A stretch of 64,000 bases of DNA from Streptomyces radiopugnans (lineage in GTDB: Bacteria > Actinomycetota > Actinomycetes > Streptomycetales > Streptomycetaceae). The notes beneath the pieces were generated by a model. It was not told the DNA's origin. It was given only the letters and a program-made list of their open reading frames with translations, and did not search any database. Below are positions 39,633-48,007 of this stretch, piece after piece. Each line of letters opens with the position of its first letter. Position 1 is the stretch's first letter. Where the stretch lies: the NCBI RefSeq assembly GCF_900110735.1, contig NZ_FOET01000002.1, positions 186,001-250,000 on the forward strand. Direction: 5' to 3'. The translations under genes were made by a program, and so were the position numbers.

Positions 39633-41317
39633 CGCTCCTCCCCCAGGGGGTGCCCGCAGCTCTCGCAGAACCTGTCCGGGCGCACCCACTCCGCACACCG
39701 GCGGCAGCACACGGGCGGCTTCTCGCTGTGCCCGCCGCCCTCGCCTCCGGGAACGTCCCGGGACGTTCCCGGAGGCGAGGGCGCGGCGCCGCCCGCTCGT
39801 GGCGGGGGCGCGGTGCGGCTGCTCCTGGCGATCAGCTTCCGCAGATGGCCCGGGTCGACGGCGTCGCGGACGCGCACCAGGCCGACGGCCGCGTTCTCCA
39901 CGGTCACCAGCGCGCGCAGCCGGGCGAGGTGCGCGGTGTCGTTCAGCTCGTACGCCAGGCGCACCGCGCGGCCCAGCTCCCGTTCGGCCGAGGGGACGTC
40001 GTGCCGGCCCAGGGCCGCGCAGCCGGCGCGGGTGGCCTCCTCCAGCTCGGTGTAGCGCCGGAAGTGGCGTCCGGCGGCGCCGAGATCGGTCGGCGGCGCC
40101 TCCGCGACCCACCGGACGGTGATCTGCTCCTCGCGCGGCAGCACCACGCCCGCGGCGTCCTCGGTCTCCAGCCGCAGGGAGGCGATCCGCGCCTCCCGCA
40201 CGCCGCGGACGGACGGGTGGCCGGGGTCCACGCACAGCCGCAGTTCGTACCAGCGGGTCTCGTCGCCCCACGCCCCGGTGGGCAGGAGCGTCCGGCCGCC
40301 GTCGCGCACGGCGGTGCCGGTCAGGTCCAGCACCGTCGGGTTGACCTGGCGGAAGAGGGCGACCGACGCCTGCGGCCCGGTGTGCACGGCCAGGGTGAGT
40401 CCGGCCAGTGTCCTGCGCGTGGAGGCGCCGACCAGTTCGCGGAAGAGGCGGGTGAGCTGTTCGCCGAGCCCCTCGCCGTCCGCGCCGGCGCCGTCCGCTT
40501 GGGAACCGTCCGCGTCGGGGGAGCCGGCGCCCGGGAGGCCCGCGTCCGGGGGGTCGTCGACGACCGCCTCCACCCGCCCGTGCAGCCGGTCGGCGATCTC
40601 CCTGAGCTGCTCGGCGTCCCAGCCCTCGCCGATGCCGAGCGCGTCGCAGACGAATTCACCCGCGCAGTCGTCCAGTACGCGCCGCAGCTCCTCGGCCCGG
40701 CCGTGCTGGTCCATGCCGTCGGTGAGCAGCAGGGCGTGCCGGAAGGCGGCTCCGGGGCGCGCGGTGAGCAGTCTGCGGGTCAGCGACAGCCAGGAGGAGA
40801 TCCGGGTGCCGCCGTGGGCCTCCAGCGCGCGGGCGGCGCGGGCGCCGTCGGCGCGGGAGGCGGGCGAGGCGGCGACGGTGGCGGGCGAGGCCGGGTCGCG
40901 GCGCGGATGGACGACCCGGGCGGTGTCCGTCCCCTCCACCAGGGCGAAGTGGGTGCCGTCCGGAAGCATCTCGATCGCCGCCGCGGCCGCTCTGCGGGCG
41001 GCGGCGATCTTGCGGACGGAGGGGTGTCCCATGGAGCCCGAGCAGTCGATGACGATGACTTCGGAGCGCTCCGGGGGGCGGCGCGGCACGGTGGCGTCCA
41101 GGCCCTCCGCCCTGAGCCTCACCAACACCTGCACCTCGTGGCCGCCGCCGGGCGCGCCGCCGCCCCGGCCGGGGGCGTACTGCTCGTGGGCGGCCTCCAC
41201 CGACATGTCGACGCGCGGGCGGCCGGGGGCCGCCGGTCCGGCCGCCGCCCCGGTCTGCGGCCCGTTCTCCGGCCCGTCCGCCCTCCCCGCGGTGGGCTCT
41301 CGCTCGGTGTCGGTCAT
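39629..41317 (-). CDS. VWA-domain protein with C-terminal zinc ribbon
   Basis: 562 residues. The VWA domain begins near residue 84 with a complete MIDAS motif DCSGSMG (Asp91-Ser93-Ser95) and continues to LLLTDGMDQHGRAEELRRVL. A beta-rich region follows, then a helical segment (AERELGRAVRLAYELNDTAHLARLRALV) and a C-terminal CRRC...CESC ribbon. The linker before the ribbon contains a 48-bp perfect DNA palindrome. Metal-dependent VWA domains act as adhesion or assembly platforms. It lies between kinase and sensor genes with 4-nt overlaps on both sides; it is a plausible substrate or scaffold for the PknG-like kinase. Confidence 0.88.
   Translation of the reverse strand: MTDTEREPTAGRADGPENGPQTGAAAGPAAPGRPRVDMSVEAAHEQYAPGRGGGAPGGGHEVQVLVRLRAEGLDATVPRRPPERSEVIVIDCSGSMGHPSVRKIAAARRAAAAAIEMLPDGTHFALVEGTDTARVVHPRRDPASPATVAASPASRADGARAARALEAHGGTRISSWLSLTRRLLTARPGAAFRHALLLTDGMDQHGRAEELRRVLDDCAGEFVCDALGIGEGWDAEQLREIADRLHGRVEAVVDDPPDAGLPGAGSPDADGSQADGAGADGEGLGEQLTRLFRELVGASTRRTLAGLTLAVHTGPQASVALFRQVNPTVLDLTGTAVRDGGRTLLPTGAWGDETRWYELRLCVDPGHPSVRGVREARIASLRLETEDAAGVVLPREEQITVRWVAEAPPTDLGAAGRHFRRYTELEEATRAGCAALGRHDVPSAERELGRAVRLAYELNDTAHLARLRALVTVENAAVGLVRVRDAVDPGHLRKLIARSSRTAPPPRAGGAAPSPPGTSRDVPGGEGGGHSEKPPVCCRRCAEWVRPDRFCESCGHPLGEER
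39736..39783. repeat. 48-bp perfect palindrome inside the VWA gene
   Basis: Positions 39736-39759 and 39760-39783 are exact reverse complements with no loop (24-bp arms, centre CCC|GGG). It encodes a linker with SPPGTSRDVPGG before the zinc ribbon. On RNA it can fold into a very stable hairpin within the operon, upstream of the sensor and lipoprotein genes. Confidence 0.95.
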
Positions 41318-43770
41318 CGGGTCGGCTCCCTGCTCGTCCGGGGGTTCGTCCGCGGGGTCGTCCGGGGGCCGGCACGGCGGTCGCGGCGGCCGCCCGGCCG
41401 GACGAACCAGGTGCGGGGGAAGACCGCGTTGGAGCAGTCCTCGAGGTGCTCGTGCTGCTCAGGGGTGGTGCCGGGCAGCCGGGCGAGGTCGTGGAAGGAC
41501 CACGACAGCAGCGTGCGCAGCCCCCGCTCGGTGGGCGGTTCCCCCCGGCCCCCGCCGAACAGCTCGCCGGTCAGCTCCGCCAGGTGCGCGCGGTCCTCCT
41601 CCCAGACGCCGTCCGCACCGCGGCCACCCGCACCGGCACCGGCACCGCCCGCCTCCCGTACGCCGCCGGCGACCCGCTGGATCCAGTCCAGCGCCCACTC
41701 GCGGATCTCGGCGGTCAGCCGGGTGCGTTCGGGCCCGACGCCGGCGCCGCCGTCGAGCTCCAGGCCGGGCAGCTCCTCCCGTACGACCGCCAGGCCGCGC
41801 CAGTCGGGCAGGCCGCCGGACCGGTCCCCGGGCCCCGGTGTCAGCCGGGCGGCGCGGATGCGCACCGCCGCGATCCGGGCGGCGTCGTAGTGCCGCGAGG
41901 TGGGCGCCACACCGTCGAGCACCTCGGCCGCGCGCTCGCGGTCGCCCCGGGCCAGATGGACCCGGGCCAGGCCGAAGGCGGCGCTGCCCTGCTGCGGGTT
42001 GCGCCGCCACACCGCGTGGTAGAAGCGCTCGGCCCGCTCCGGTTCGCCGCGGTGCTCGGCGCAGTAGCCGAGCGCCAGCTTGGGGGCGTACTCGCCCGGC
42101 AGCGCGCCGTAGACCTCGGCGAAGTGCCCCTCCGCGCGCCCCACTTCCTCCCGGGCGAGGCGGACCAGGCCGCGGTGCCAGGCGATGCGCCAGTCGGGGG
42201 CGGGCCGCGCGTCCGGCGCCAACCCCAAGGCCGCCTCGGTCTCCCGCAGCCGCCGTTCCGCCCCCTCCAGCTCCCTGCCGCGGTCCCTGGTGTGCTCCGG
42301 CGGCAGCTCCTCCCGCGCCGCCAGATGGGCCCGGCACAGCCGCAGCCGGACCTCCGCGCTCGTGCCCGGGCCGTCCCCGCCCAGGAGCCTCTCCAACTGC
42401 CGTACGACCGCCCGCGGATCCGTGGGTCCGGGCATGCGCAGCTGGACGGCCGCCGGGTCGTCGGGGCGCGGCAGCGGGGCGGGCAGTCCGGCGGCGACGG
42501 CGGAGGGGGCGGGCCGGCCCGGGCGCAGGACGGGTGCGGTGACGGTCCGCCGGTAGTCCCGCACCCGGCGGCCTCGCCAGTTCTCCAGTCCGGGCACGGC
42601 GCCGAGCCCGGCGTCCAGGAGTGTGGGGGTGGGCTCGAAGACGTCGGAGGGCCGGTTGTACGGGCGCCCTGTCCGCAGCGACAGCAACTCCCTGAGCACA
42701 CGCTCCAGTTGGCCGGACATCTCGGCGGCGGAGGAGAACCGGCGCGCGGGGTCCCGGTCGGTGGCGCGCTCCACCAGCCGGTGGAAGGAGATGTGGCCCA
42801 GTCCGGTGCCGTGCGCTCCGGGAGCACCGTCCACCGCGGCCCCGGACAGCTCCTCCAGGGTCCGGCCGACGGTGTGGATGTCGTGCGCGACGGTGGGCCC
42901 GCCCCCGGAACGCACCTCGGGCGCCGCGTAGTCCGGGGTGATGACGGGGGCGCGGCGGGCGGAGCCGTCCGGCCGCCGCGCGCCGCCCAGGTCGATGAGG
43001 ACCACGCGGGTGCCGCGGTGGATGACGTTGGCGGGCTTCATGTCGCTGTGCACCAGGCCCTGTTCGTGCAGTGCCGCCAGGGCGTCCAGGATCTGGCACC
43101 CGTAGCGTGCGACGTGCTCCAGGGTCAACGGCTCGTCGGGGCCGAGCGGGCGCAGGCCGCGCGCGGTCTCGTCCAGCACCTCCTGGAGGGACTTGCCGCC
43201 GACGTACTCCATCACGATGTAGTCGGCGTCGATCCCGCCGTCGCCGGGCCGGTGGTGCACGTAGTCGAGGATGCGGACGATCGACTCGTGGCTGACGGCG
43301 ATCATCTGGTTGCGTTCCTCCAGCATGCTCTCCCGCGCCTCGTCGTCGTGCGGGTTGAGCACGCCCTTGAGGACGATGGGGCGGTTGCGCAGCCGGGTGT
43401 CGACCGCCAGGTAGACCCAGCCCAGACCGCCGTGGGCCAGCGGGCCGCGCACCTCGTAGCGCCCGCCGTCGAGCAGCTCCCCCTCCCCGAGCTGGGGGCG
43501 CAGCGAGTAGCGGGTGCCGCAGCGCGGACAGTAGCCCTCCTGTCGGGCGGGCATGCCCCGGTAGGGCCTGCCGACCGGGTTTCCGCACTTGCCGCAGGGG
43601 CGGCCGTCCAGGGGCGGTACGGGGTCGGTCAGGACGAGGGCGGCCGGGTCGCCGGGCGGTGGCAGCGGAGGCAGGGCCAGCAGGCGGCGGCGCTCGTCGG
43701 CCGGCCCCCCGTGGCCGGTGCCGTGGTCCGCCCCGTGGCCTGCGCGGTCGGCCGTGCCGCGTCCGTTCAC
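41314..43770 (-). CDS. PknG-like serine/threonine protein kinase with rubredoxin and TPR regions
   Basis: 818 residues. A rubredoxin-like zinc site is at Cys59, Cys62, Cys81 and Cys84 (CGKCG...CPRCG). The kinase domain spans about 103-370: glycine loop HGGLGW, Lys135 in VLKGV, catalytic HSDMKPAN (Asp243) and DLG (Asp260) instead of DFG, as in PknG. The remaining 400 residues are helical with TPR-type repeats (AEGHFAEVYGALPGEYAPKLALGYCAEHRGEPERAERFYHAVWRRNPQQGSAAFGLARVHLARGD). Mycobacterial PknG is a soluble kinase controlling glutamate metabolism through GarA-type FHA proteins. Coupled by ATGA to the protease upstream and 4 nt to the VWA gene. Confidence 0.93.
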   Translation of the reverse strand: MNGRGTADRAGHGADHGTGHGGPADERRRLLALPPLPPPGDPAALVLTDPVPPLDGRPCGKCGNPVGRPYRGMPARQEGYCPRCGTRYSLRPQLGEGELLDGGRYEVRGPLAHGGLGWVYLAVDTRLRNRPIVLKGVLNPHDDEARESMLEERNQMIAVSHESIVRILDYVHHRPGDGGIDADYIVMEYVGGKSLQEVLDETARGLRPLGPDEPLTLEHVARYGCQILDALAALHEQGLVHSDMKPANVIHRGTRVVLIDLGGARRPDGSARRAPVITPDYAAPEVRSGGGPTVAHDIHTVGRTLEELSGAAVDGAPGAHGTGLGHISFHRLVERATDRDPARRFSSAAEMSGQLERVLRELLSLRTGRPYNRPSDVFEPTPTLLDAGLGAVPGLENWRGRRVRDYRRTVTAPVLRPGRPAPSAVAAGLPAPLPRPDDPAAVQLRMPGPTDPRAVVRQLERLLGGDGPGTSAEVRLRLCRAHLAAREELPPEHTRDRGRELEGAERRLRETEAALGLAPDARPAPDWRIAWHRGLVRLAREEVGRAEGHFAEVYGALPGEYAPKLALGYCAEHRGEPERAERFYHAVWRRNPQQGSAAFGLARVHLARGDRERAAEVLDGVAPTSRHYDAARIAAVRIRAARLTPGPGDRSGGLPDWRGLAVVREELPGLELDGGAGVGPERTRLTAEIREWALDWIQRVAGGVREAGGAGAGAGGRGADGVWEEDRAHLAELTGELFGGGRGEPPTERGLRTLLSWSFHDLARLPGTTPEQHEHLEDCSNAVFPRTWFVRPGGRRDRRAGPRTTPRTNPRTSREPTR

Positions 43771-45578
43771 CGTACGCCTCCCTCCGCCTCCCGGGCACCC
43801 GCCGGGCCCCGCTCCCCCGTCTCCGGGGCTCCCGCCCGGGCACCTCCCTCCTCCGGACCGTCCTCCTGCGGGCCGTCGGCCTCCGGACCGCAGGTCTCCG
43901 GACCGCCGGTCTCCGGCGGCCAGCCCAGCACACGGCGGACCGCGCCCGTGTAGCCGGCCACCGCCCGCGCCGCGCTCTCCGCCTCGAACGGGCCCGTGTG
44001 CAGCGCCTCGTGGGCCGCCCGGTACTCACGGTCGAGCGCGACGTCCTCGATCCGGCCGTGCCGCACGGCCAGCCGGCGGTAGGCCCGCAGCTCCCCCCTC
44101 AGCTCCGCCCGCCGCCCGTACCCCCGCTCGGCCGCCTCCCACGCGCTCTCCACCGCCCGCTCGGCCCGGCTCGTACGGTGCCGCAGCCCCTCCAGCGCAC
44201 CGGAGAGCCGCCGCCGGTCCAGGTCGGCGCCGGTGCGGTGGGCGTGCCGCAGCCAGGCCAGGTCCATGTGCAGCCGGGTCACGGCCGGGCCGGGGTAGTC
44301 CACCCCCGACAGCCGGGCGCCGGCGCGGGCCAGGTCCCGCAGCCGCGCGTCGAGCGCCTCCAGCCGGCCGGCCAGGGCGCCCATGCGGTGCCGCAGCACC
44401 AGGTCCTCCTCGGCCCGCTGGTCGATCCGGGTGCCGGCCCGGTGGAAGACCAGCAGCAGCCGGCAGCCGCGTTCGGCGAACTCGCCGCACAGCTCCAGCA
44501 GCCGGGCCGGGTCGGCGCACCCGTCCACGCCCAGCACCGCCACGGTCAGCGGCGTGCGCACCTGCCTCAGCCGCTCCAGGGCCCGCGCCGGGCCGCTCTC
44601 CTTGAGGTTCATGCGCCCGGCGATCCGGACCGCCGCCTTCTCCGGTGCCTCGTTCCGTACGTCGACGGCCAGGTCGAGGCTGCCGACCGGGGGCACGGTG
44701 GACTCGGGGTCGGTGGAGCCCGCGGCCGGCGCGTCCGCCGACAACTCCCGGTCGGCCAGGGTCAGGGCTCGCCGCAGGGTGCGGTCGCGGCCGGAGCCGG
44801 GCCGGACCTCGGTGACGTAGACCGGGGGCCGCCCGTCCCTGTCCGCCAGCCAGGCGGCGAGCCGCTCCGCGTAGTCCGGCTCGTCCAGCCTCGCGGGCGG
44901 GCCGCCCCGAACCACGGACGGCTCCACGCCAGGCGGGCCCTGGACGCAGCCGCCCAGCCGGGGCAGGTAGTTGAGGACGGTCTCGACGGGGATCATGTGC
45001 GCCATCGTCAGCGGCGCGAGCCGTCCAGACTCCGCGGAGGCGGTGACCGTGATGCCCAGCACCCCGGGCGGATCCTGCATGTCCAGCACCGGGCCGCCGC
45101 TGAACCCGCGCCGCGGCAGGTGCTCGGGGGCGACGTTGAGCTGTACGCGCTCGCCGAAGGGCAGGCTCACCGTGGCCGCGAGCGCCGCGCCCCGGGCGTG
45201 CCGCACGGAGTCGGCGTAGCCGCACATCTCCACCCGCATGTCCCGCATCGCCGCCCGCAGCAGCGGCGCGGAGTGGCCGCCGGGCGGCGGGCGGTGCACC
45301 CGCAGCAGGGCCAGGTCCGCGCGGTCCTCGCCGCGCCGGGGGAACCAGCAGCCGTCGGCGACGGTGGCGGTGGAGCCGGCCGCCCCCTCGATCTCGGGGA
45401 ACTCCACGACGACCGGGGAGGTGCGGTCGGGCAGCACGTGGGCGCACGTCAGCACCGTGTCCCCGCCGAGCAGCACGCCCGAGCCGATGACCGCGCGCGT
45501 GTCCTGCGAGCGGATGCGCACCAGCCACGCCATCCCCCGCGTCCCCTGCGCGACACCGGCCCCCGTGCGGTCCCCCAT
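43767..45578 (-). CDS. Trypsin-like serine protease with C-terminal NTPase-like and helical regions
   Basis: 603 residues. A trypsin fold occupies about 15-200 with the triad visible: His47 in TCAHVL, Asp88 in RADLALL, Ser160 in GFSGGP. There is no signal peptide, so it is cytoplasmic. A middle region (VYVTEVRPGSGRDRTLRRALTLAD ... LTVAVLGVDGCADPARLLELC ... GCRLLLVFH) resembles a degenerate P-loop NTPase; the rest is helical, ending in a Glu/Pro/Gly-rich tail. First gene of the kinase operon. A divergent Trypco2 gene is a known genomic partner of such proteases in predicted conflict systems (Aravind and colleagues). Confidence 0.88.
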   Translation of the reverse strand: MGDRTGAGVAQGTRGMAWLVRIRSQDTRAVIGSGVLLGGDTVLTCAHVLPDRTSPVVVEFPEIEGAAGSTATVADGCWFPRRGEDRADLALLRVHRPPPGGHSAPLLRAAMRDMRVEMCGYADSVRHARGAALAATVSLPFGERVQLNVAPEHLPRRGFSGGPVLDMQDPPGVLGITVTASAESGRLAPLTMAHMIPVETVLNYLPRLGGCVQGPPGVEPSVVRGGPPARLDEPDYAERLAAWLADRDGRPPVYVTEVRPGSGRDRTLRRALTLADRELSADAPAAGSTDPESTVPPVGSLDLAVDVRNEAPEKAAVRIAGRMNLKESGPARALERLRQVRTPLTVAVLGVDGCADPARLLELCGEFAERGCRLLLVFHRAGTRIDQRAEEDLVLRHRMGALAGRLEALDARLRDLARAGARLSGVDYPGPAVTRLHMDLAWLRHAHRTGADLDRRRLSGALEGLRHRTSRAERAVESAWEAAERGYGRRAELRGELRAYRRLAVRHGRIEDVALDREYRAAHEALHTGPFEAESAARAVAGYTGAVRRVLGWPPETGGPETCGPEADGPQEDGPEEGGARAGAPETGERGPAGAREAEGGVR

Positions 45579-45660
45579 GGGGCCGCAGCATACGCCCGGG
45601 CCGCGTCTCTCTGTAGTCTCTCGGTGTCAATCGGTGAGAGCGGCAAGGGGGGGTTGGGGC
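45579..45660. promoter_or_regulatory. Divergent promoter between protease operon and Trypco2 gene
   Basis: The gap is only 82 bp and must serve both directions. On the minus strand TATGCT (45587-45592) lies 8 nt before the protease ATG, compatible with a leaderless or near-leaderless transcript. A consensus TTGACA (minus strand, 45625-45630) is present but at the wrong distance for that box. On the plus strand TAGTCT (45614-45619) is a possible -10. Assignments are tentative. Confidence 0.35.
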
Positions 45661-45981
45661 ATGACGGACTCGGACGACCGCGGCAGCGACATCGGTCTGG
45701 CCGACGTGATCCGGCAGGTCCGCGCGGATCTGGCGGCGGCGCAGCGCGAGGGCGACGCCGCCGGCGACGGGCTGCGCTTCGCCGTGGACAGGGTGTGCCT
45801 GGAGATGGCCGTCCAGGTCCGACGCGAGGGCAGCGGCCGCACCGGCCTGCGCATCGGCGTCGTCACGGCCGACCTGGGCGGCGGGCTCAGCCGGGACACC
45901 ACGCACCGGGTGCAGGTGGAGCTGACCCCCCACTGCGGCGGGGGCGGCACCTATCTGGTGGGCGGGGAGCCGGACGACTGA
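45661..45981 (+). CDS. Trypco2 (trypsin co-occurring domain 2) protein
   Basis: 106 residues matching the Trypco2/CU044_2847 family: IGLADVIRQVRADLAAAQREGDAAGDGLRFAVDRVCLEMAVQVRREGSGRTGLRIGVVTADLGGGLSRDTTHRVQVELTPH. These small proteins co-occur with trypsin-like proteases and are thought to be their substrates or regulators. Divergent from the protease gene across 82 bp. ATG at 45661 after AAGGGGGG. Confidence 0.9.
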   Translation: MTDSDDRGSDIGLADVIRQVRADLAAAQREGDAAGDGLRFAVDRVCLEMAVQVRREGSGRTGLRIGVVTADLGGGLSRDTTHRVQVELTPHCGGGGTYLVGGEPDD

Positions 45982-46033
45982 TCCGGCCCGCCGCGCGCCC
46001 CGCCAGGGTTGCCCCGCGGCAGCGACGCACCTC

Positions 46034-46500
46034 GTGACCATCGGCGGCCGGGACGCTCCGGGCCGGGTCGTCGCCGCCCGGCGCACGGCCTTCCCCACCG
46101 GCCGGCCCGCCGCCCCGGCCGAGGGCGGCGAGGTGCTGCTCCAACACCACGCGCGGCTGTTTCCGTAACCCCGGCCCCGCCGGCGACCTCGGCCGGGTCA
46201 CGGCGCGGGCCCGCGTGGCCGGACCGGTCCGCAGCCTGGACGAACCGGTCCGGTTCGGCGAGCGCGCCTTCACCGGAGGACACGACCTGCGCACCGGCGG
46301 CCTCGCCCCGTACCGCGAGGGCCTGGTGCTGCGCGCTCCGGTGCCGCGTCCGGCCGTCTTCCCCGCCCCGGCCCCCTGGAGCGTGCGCCTGCGCCGCACC
46401 GCCCCGCCCGCCGCGGGACGCGGAGCTGACCGGCCGTGGGCCCACTCCCCGTCCGCGGTCCTACGCGGTAGCCGTCGACGGCCACCGCAACGCGCGACGC
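46034..46500 (+). pseudogene. Decayed small ORF in three frames
   Basis: From a GTG at 46034 one frame reads VTIGGRDAPGRVVAARRTAF ... GGEVLLQHHARLFP and stops at 46168. A second frame takes up a coding-like stretch VAGPVRSLDEPVRFGERAFTGGHDLRTGGLAPYREGLVL to about 46400, and a third continues RDAELTGRGPTPRPRSYAVAVDGHR. Taken together they suggest one protein of roughly 150 residues broken by two frameshifts. I do not recognise the family with confidence. The remainder up to 46614 is C-rich with no gene visible. Confidence 0.4.
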
Positions 46501-46614
46501 GGTGCCCGACGCGCCCCCACACCGCGTCGGACACCGCGCCGCGCCCCCCGTTCCCCCGTTTCTCCCCCGTCCCCGGTCCTCCCCGTTTCCCCGCTCCCCC
46601 GTTCCGCGCGGACG

Positions 46615-46863
46615 TCAGGCGCTGCGCCTGAGTCTGCGCCGTTCCTCCTCCGACAGCCCGCCCCACACCCCGTAGCGCTCGTCGTTGGCGAGGGCGTACT
46701 CCAGGCACTCGATGCGCCCCTCGCACGACTGACAGATCTTCTTGGCGTCCACGGGTGTTCTGCCCGGCTCCGGGAAGAAGGGCTCGGAGCCGATCTGCGC
46801 GCACAGCGCGCGCTCCCACCATCCGGTCAGCTGCCCGACCGGACCGGAGTAATCAATTGCCAT
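46615..46863 (-). CDS. WhiB-family iron-sulfur transcription factor
   Basis: 82 residues. The four cluster-binding cysteines are Cys21 (ERALCAQ), Cys44 and Cys47 (CQSC) and Cys53 (IEC), followed by the beta-turn motif GVWGGLS and a basic C-terminal tail EEERRRLRRSA for DNA contact. WhiB proteins bind a 4Fe-4S cluster and act with the principal sigma factor in development and redox response. The C-terminus LEYALANDERYGVWGGLSEEERRRL is close to WhiB itself, but which paralogue this is cannot be settled. Monocistronic. Confidence 0.95.
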   Translation of the reverse strand: MAIDYSGPVGQLTGWWERALCAQIGSEPFFPEPGRTPVDAKKICQSCEGRIECLEYALANDERYGVWGGLSEEERRRLRRSA

Positions 46864-47211
46864 GCCCAGGAGCCTGCCCGGCGCCGATCAACGTTCTGTC
46901 AACGTCCGATCAACGCGCGCTGACGAGCCCCCGCCGGCTCTCACCCTGCCACCTCCCGCACACGTATGCCCCAGGGTTCGCCCACCGGGCGTGTCCGCCC
47001 GCCGACGTGTCGTGTACGGGCCGGGCCGGGTCCTGTCCGGGTGCGGGCCGTGACCGGAAAGCCCCCTCGAACTCGCCGTCGGCCCGGGGGAGCCGGCCGC
47101 GAGGGGGCACGCGGGCCTCAGCGGTTCGATGGTGCTGCCGGAGACCGGCGACCGCCGGCGGGCGCCCCACGTCGACGCGTTCATCGCGCACACGGCGAAG
47201 CGCCGGGCGCG
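46864..47211. other. Intergenic stretch, no clear gene
   Basis: No convincing gene. On the plus strand a reading near 47120-47230 (GSMVLPETGDRRRAPHVDAFIAHTAKRRAR) could be the tail of a lost gene, but it lacks a start and a ribosome site. The half nearest the WhiB-family gene should contain its promoter. Confidence 0.35.
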
Positions 47212-47808
47212 TCAGCCCGCGGCGCGCGTGTAGGTGAGGATCACCGCGCCGCTCCCGAGGACGGTGTGATCGGTGAGGGTCCAGGTACGCGGATCGAAGG
47301 CGGCCTTGCGGGAGAACATCGGGATCCCGTCGCCGATGGTCAGCGGAGCGATCTTGAGGATCAGCACGTCGATCTCGGTGTAGAGGGAGCCGGCCAGTTC
47401 GGCGCCGCCGATCAGCCAGATGTCCTTGCCGTCCTGTCGCTTGAGCTCCCGGACGGTCGCCACCGGGTCGTCGGCGACGAGTTCGACGGCCGGGTCCGGG
47501 CTCTCGGTCATGCTCCGGGAGAACACCAGGTGACGCAGGTGGGGGTAGGCGTCGGTGACCCCGGCCGCCAGGCCGATCTCGTAACTGCGCCTGCCTTCGA
47601 GCACGGTGTCGAAGCGCGTGCCCTCCGCGGTGACGGACAGCGCCTGCCGGGCCTGCACGGGCAGCGTCTCGGGGTACTCGGCCACGAGGTGCCGGACGTA
47701 GTCCTCCGCGATGGGCCAGAAGCCGTTCGGGCCGGTGGGGTCCGCGCCGTCCGGGCCCGCGATGAAGCCATCGGGGGTGGTGGCGACGTAGTAGACGAGT
47801 CTGCGCAT
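47212..47808 (-). CDS. RibD-C / dihydrofolate reductase-like protein
   Basis: 198 residues of the DHFR-like RibD C-terminal family: MRRLVYYVATTPDGFIAGPDG at the start, RRSYEIGLAAG, LVFSRSM, and the NADPH-site IWLIGGAELAGSLYTEIDVLILKIAPLTIGDGIPMF. A soluble NADPH-dependent reductase of unknown substrate; family members are found widely and are not true folate reductases. ATG at 47808 after AAGGGA. A single gene. Confidence 0.93.
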   Translation of the reverse strand: MRRLVYYVATTPDGFIAGPDGADPTGPNGFWPIAEDYVRHLVAEYPETLPVQARQALSVTAEGTRFDTVLEGRRSYEIGLAAGVTDAYPHLRHLVFSRSMTESPDPAVELVADDPVATVRELKRQDGKDIWLIGGAELAGSLYTEIDVLILKIAPLTIGDGIPMFSRKAAFDPRTWTLTDHTVLGSGAVILTYTRAAG

Positions 47809-48007
47809 GCTGGATCCCTTCCGTCGGTCCGCTGCCGCAGCGCGCCCCGGGGCCGCCGGACGGCGTGCCGGGGCGGGGGCCGGCCTGGTGATCATCTCAC
47901 CGGGCCGGCCCTCCGCGGGTGCCGTTCCGCCGGATCCCACGAGCGTTCGCGCACACGCCGGGTTCCGCCTCCTGCCGGGGACCCGGCCCGGCGGCCCCGG
48001 CGCCTCG

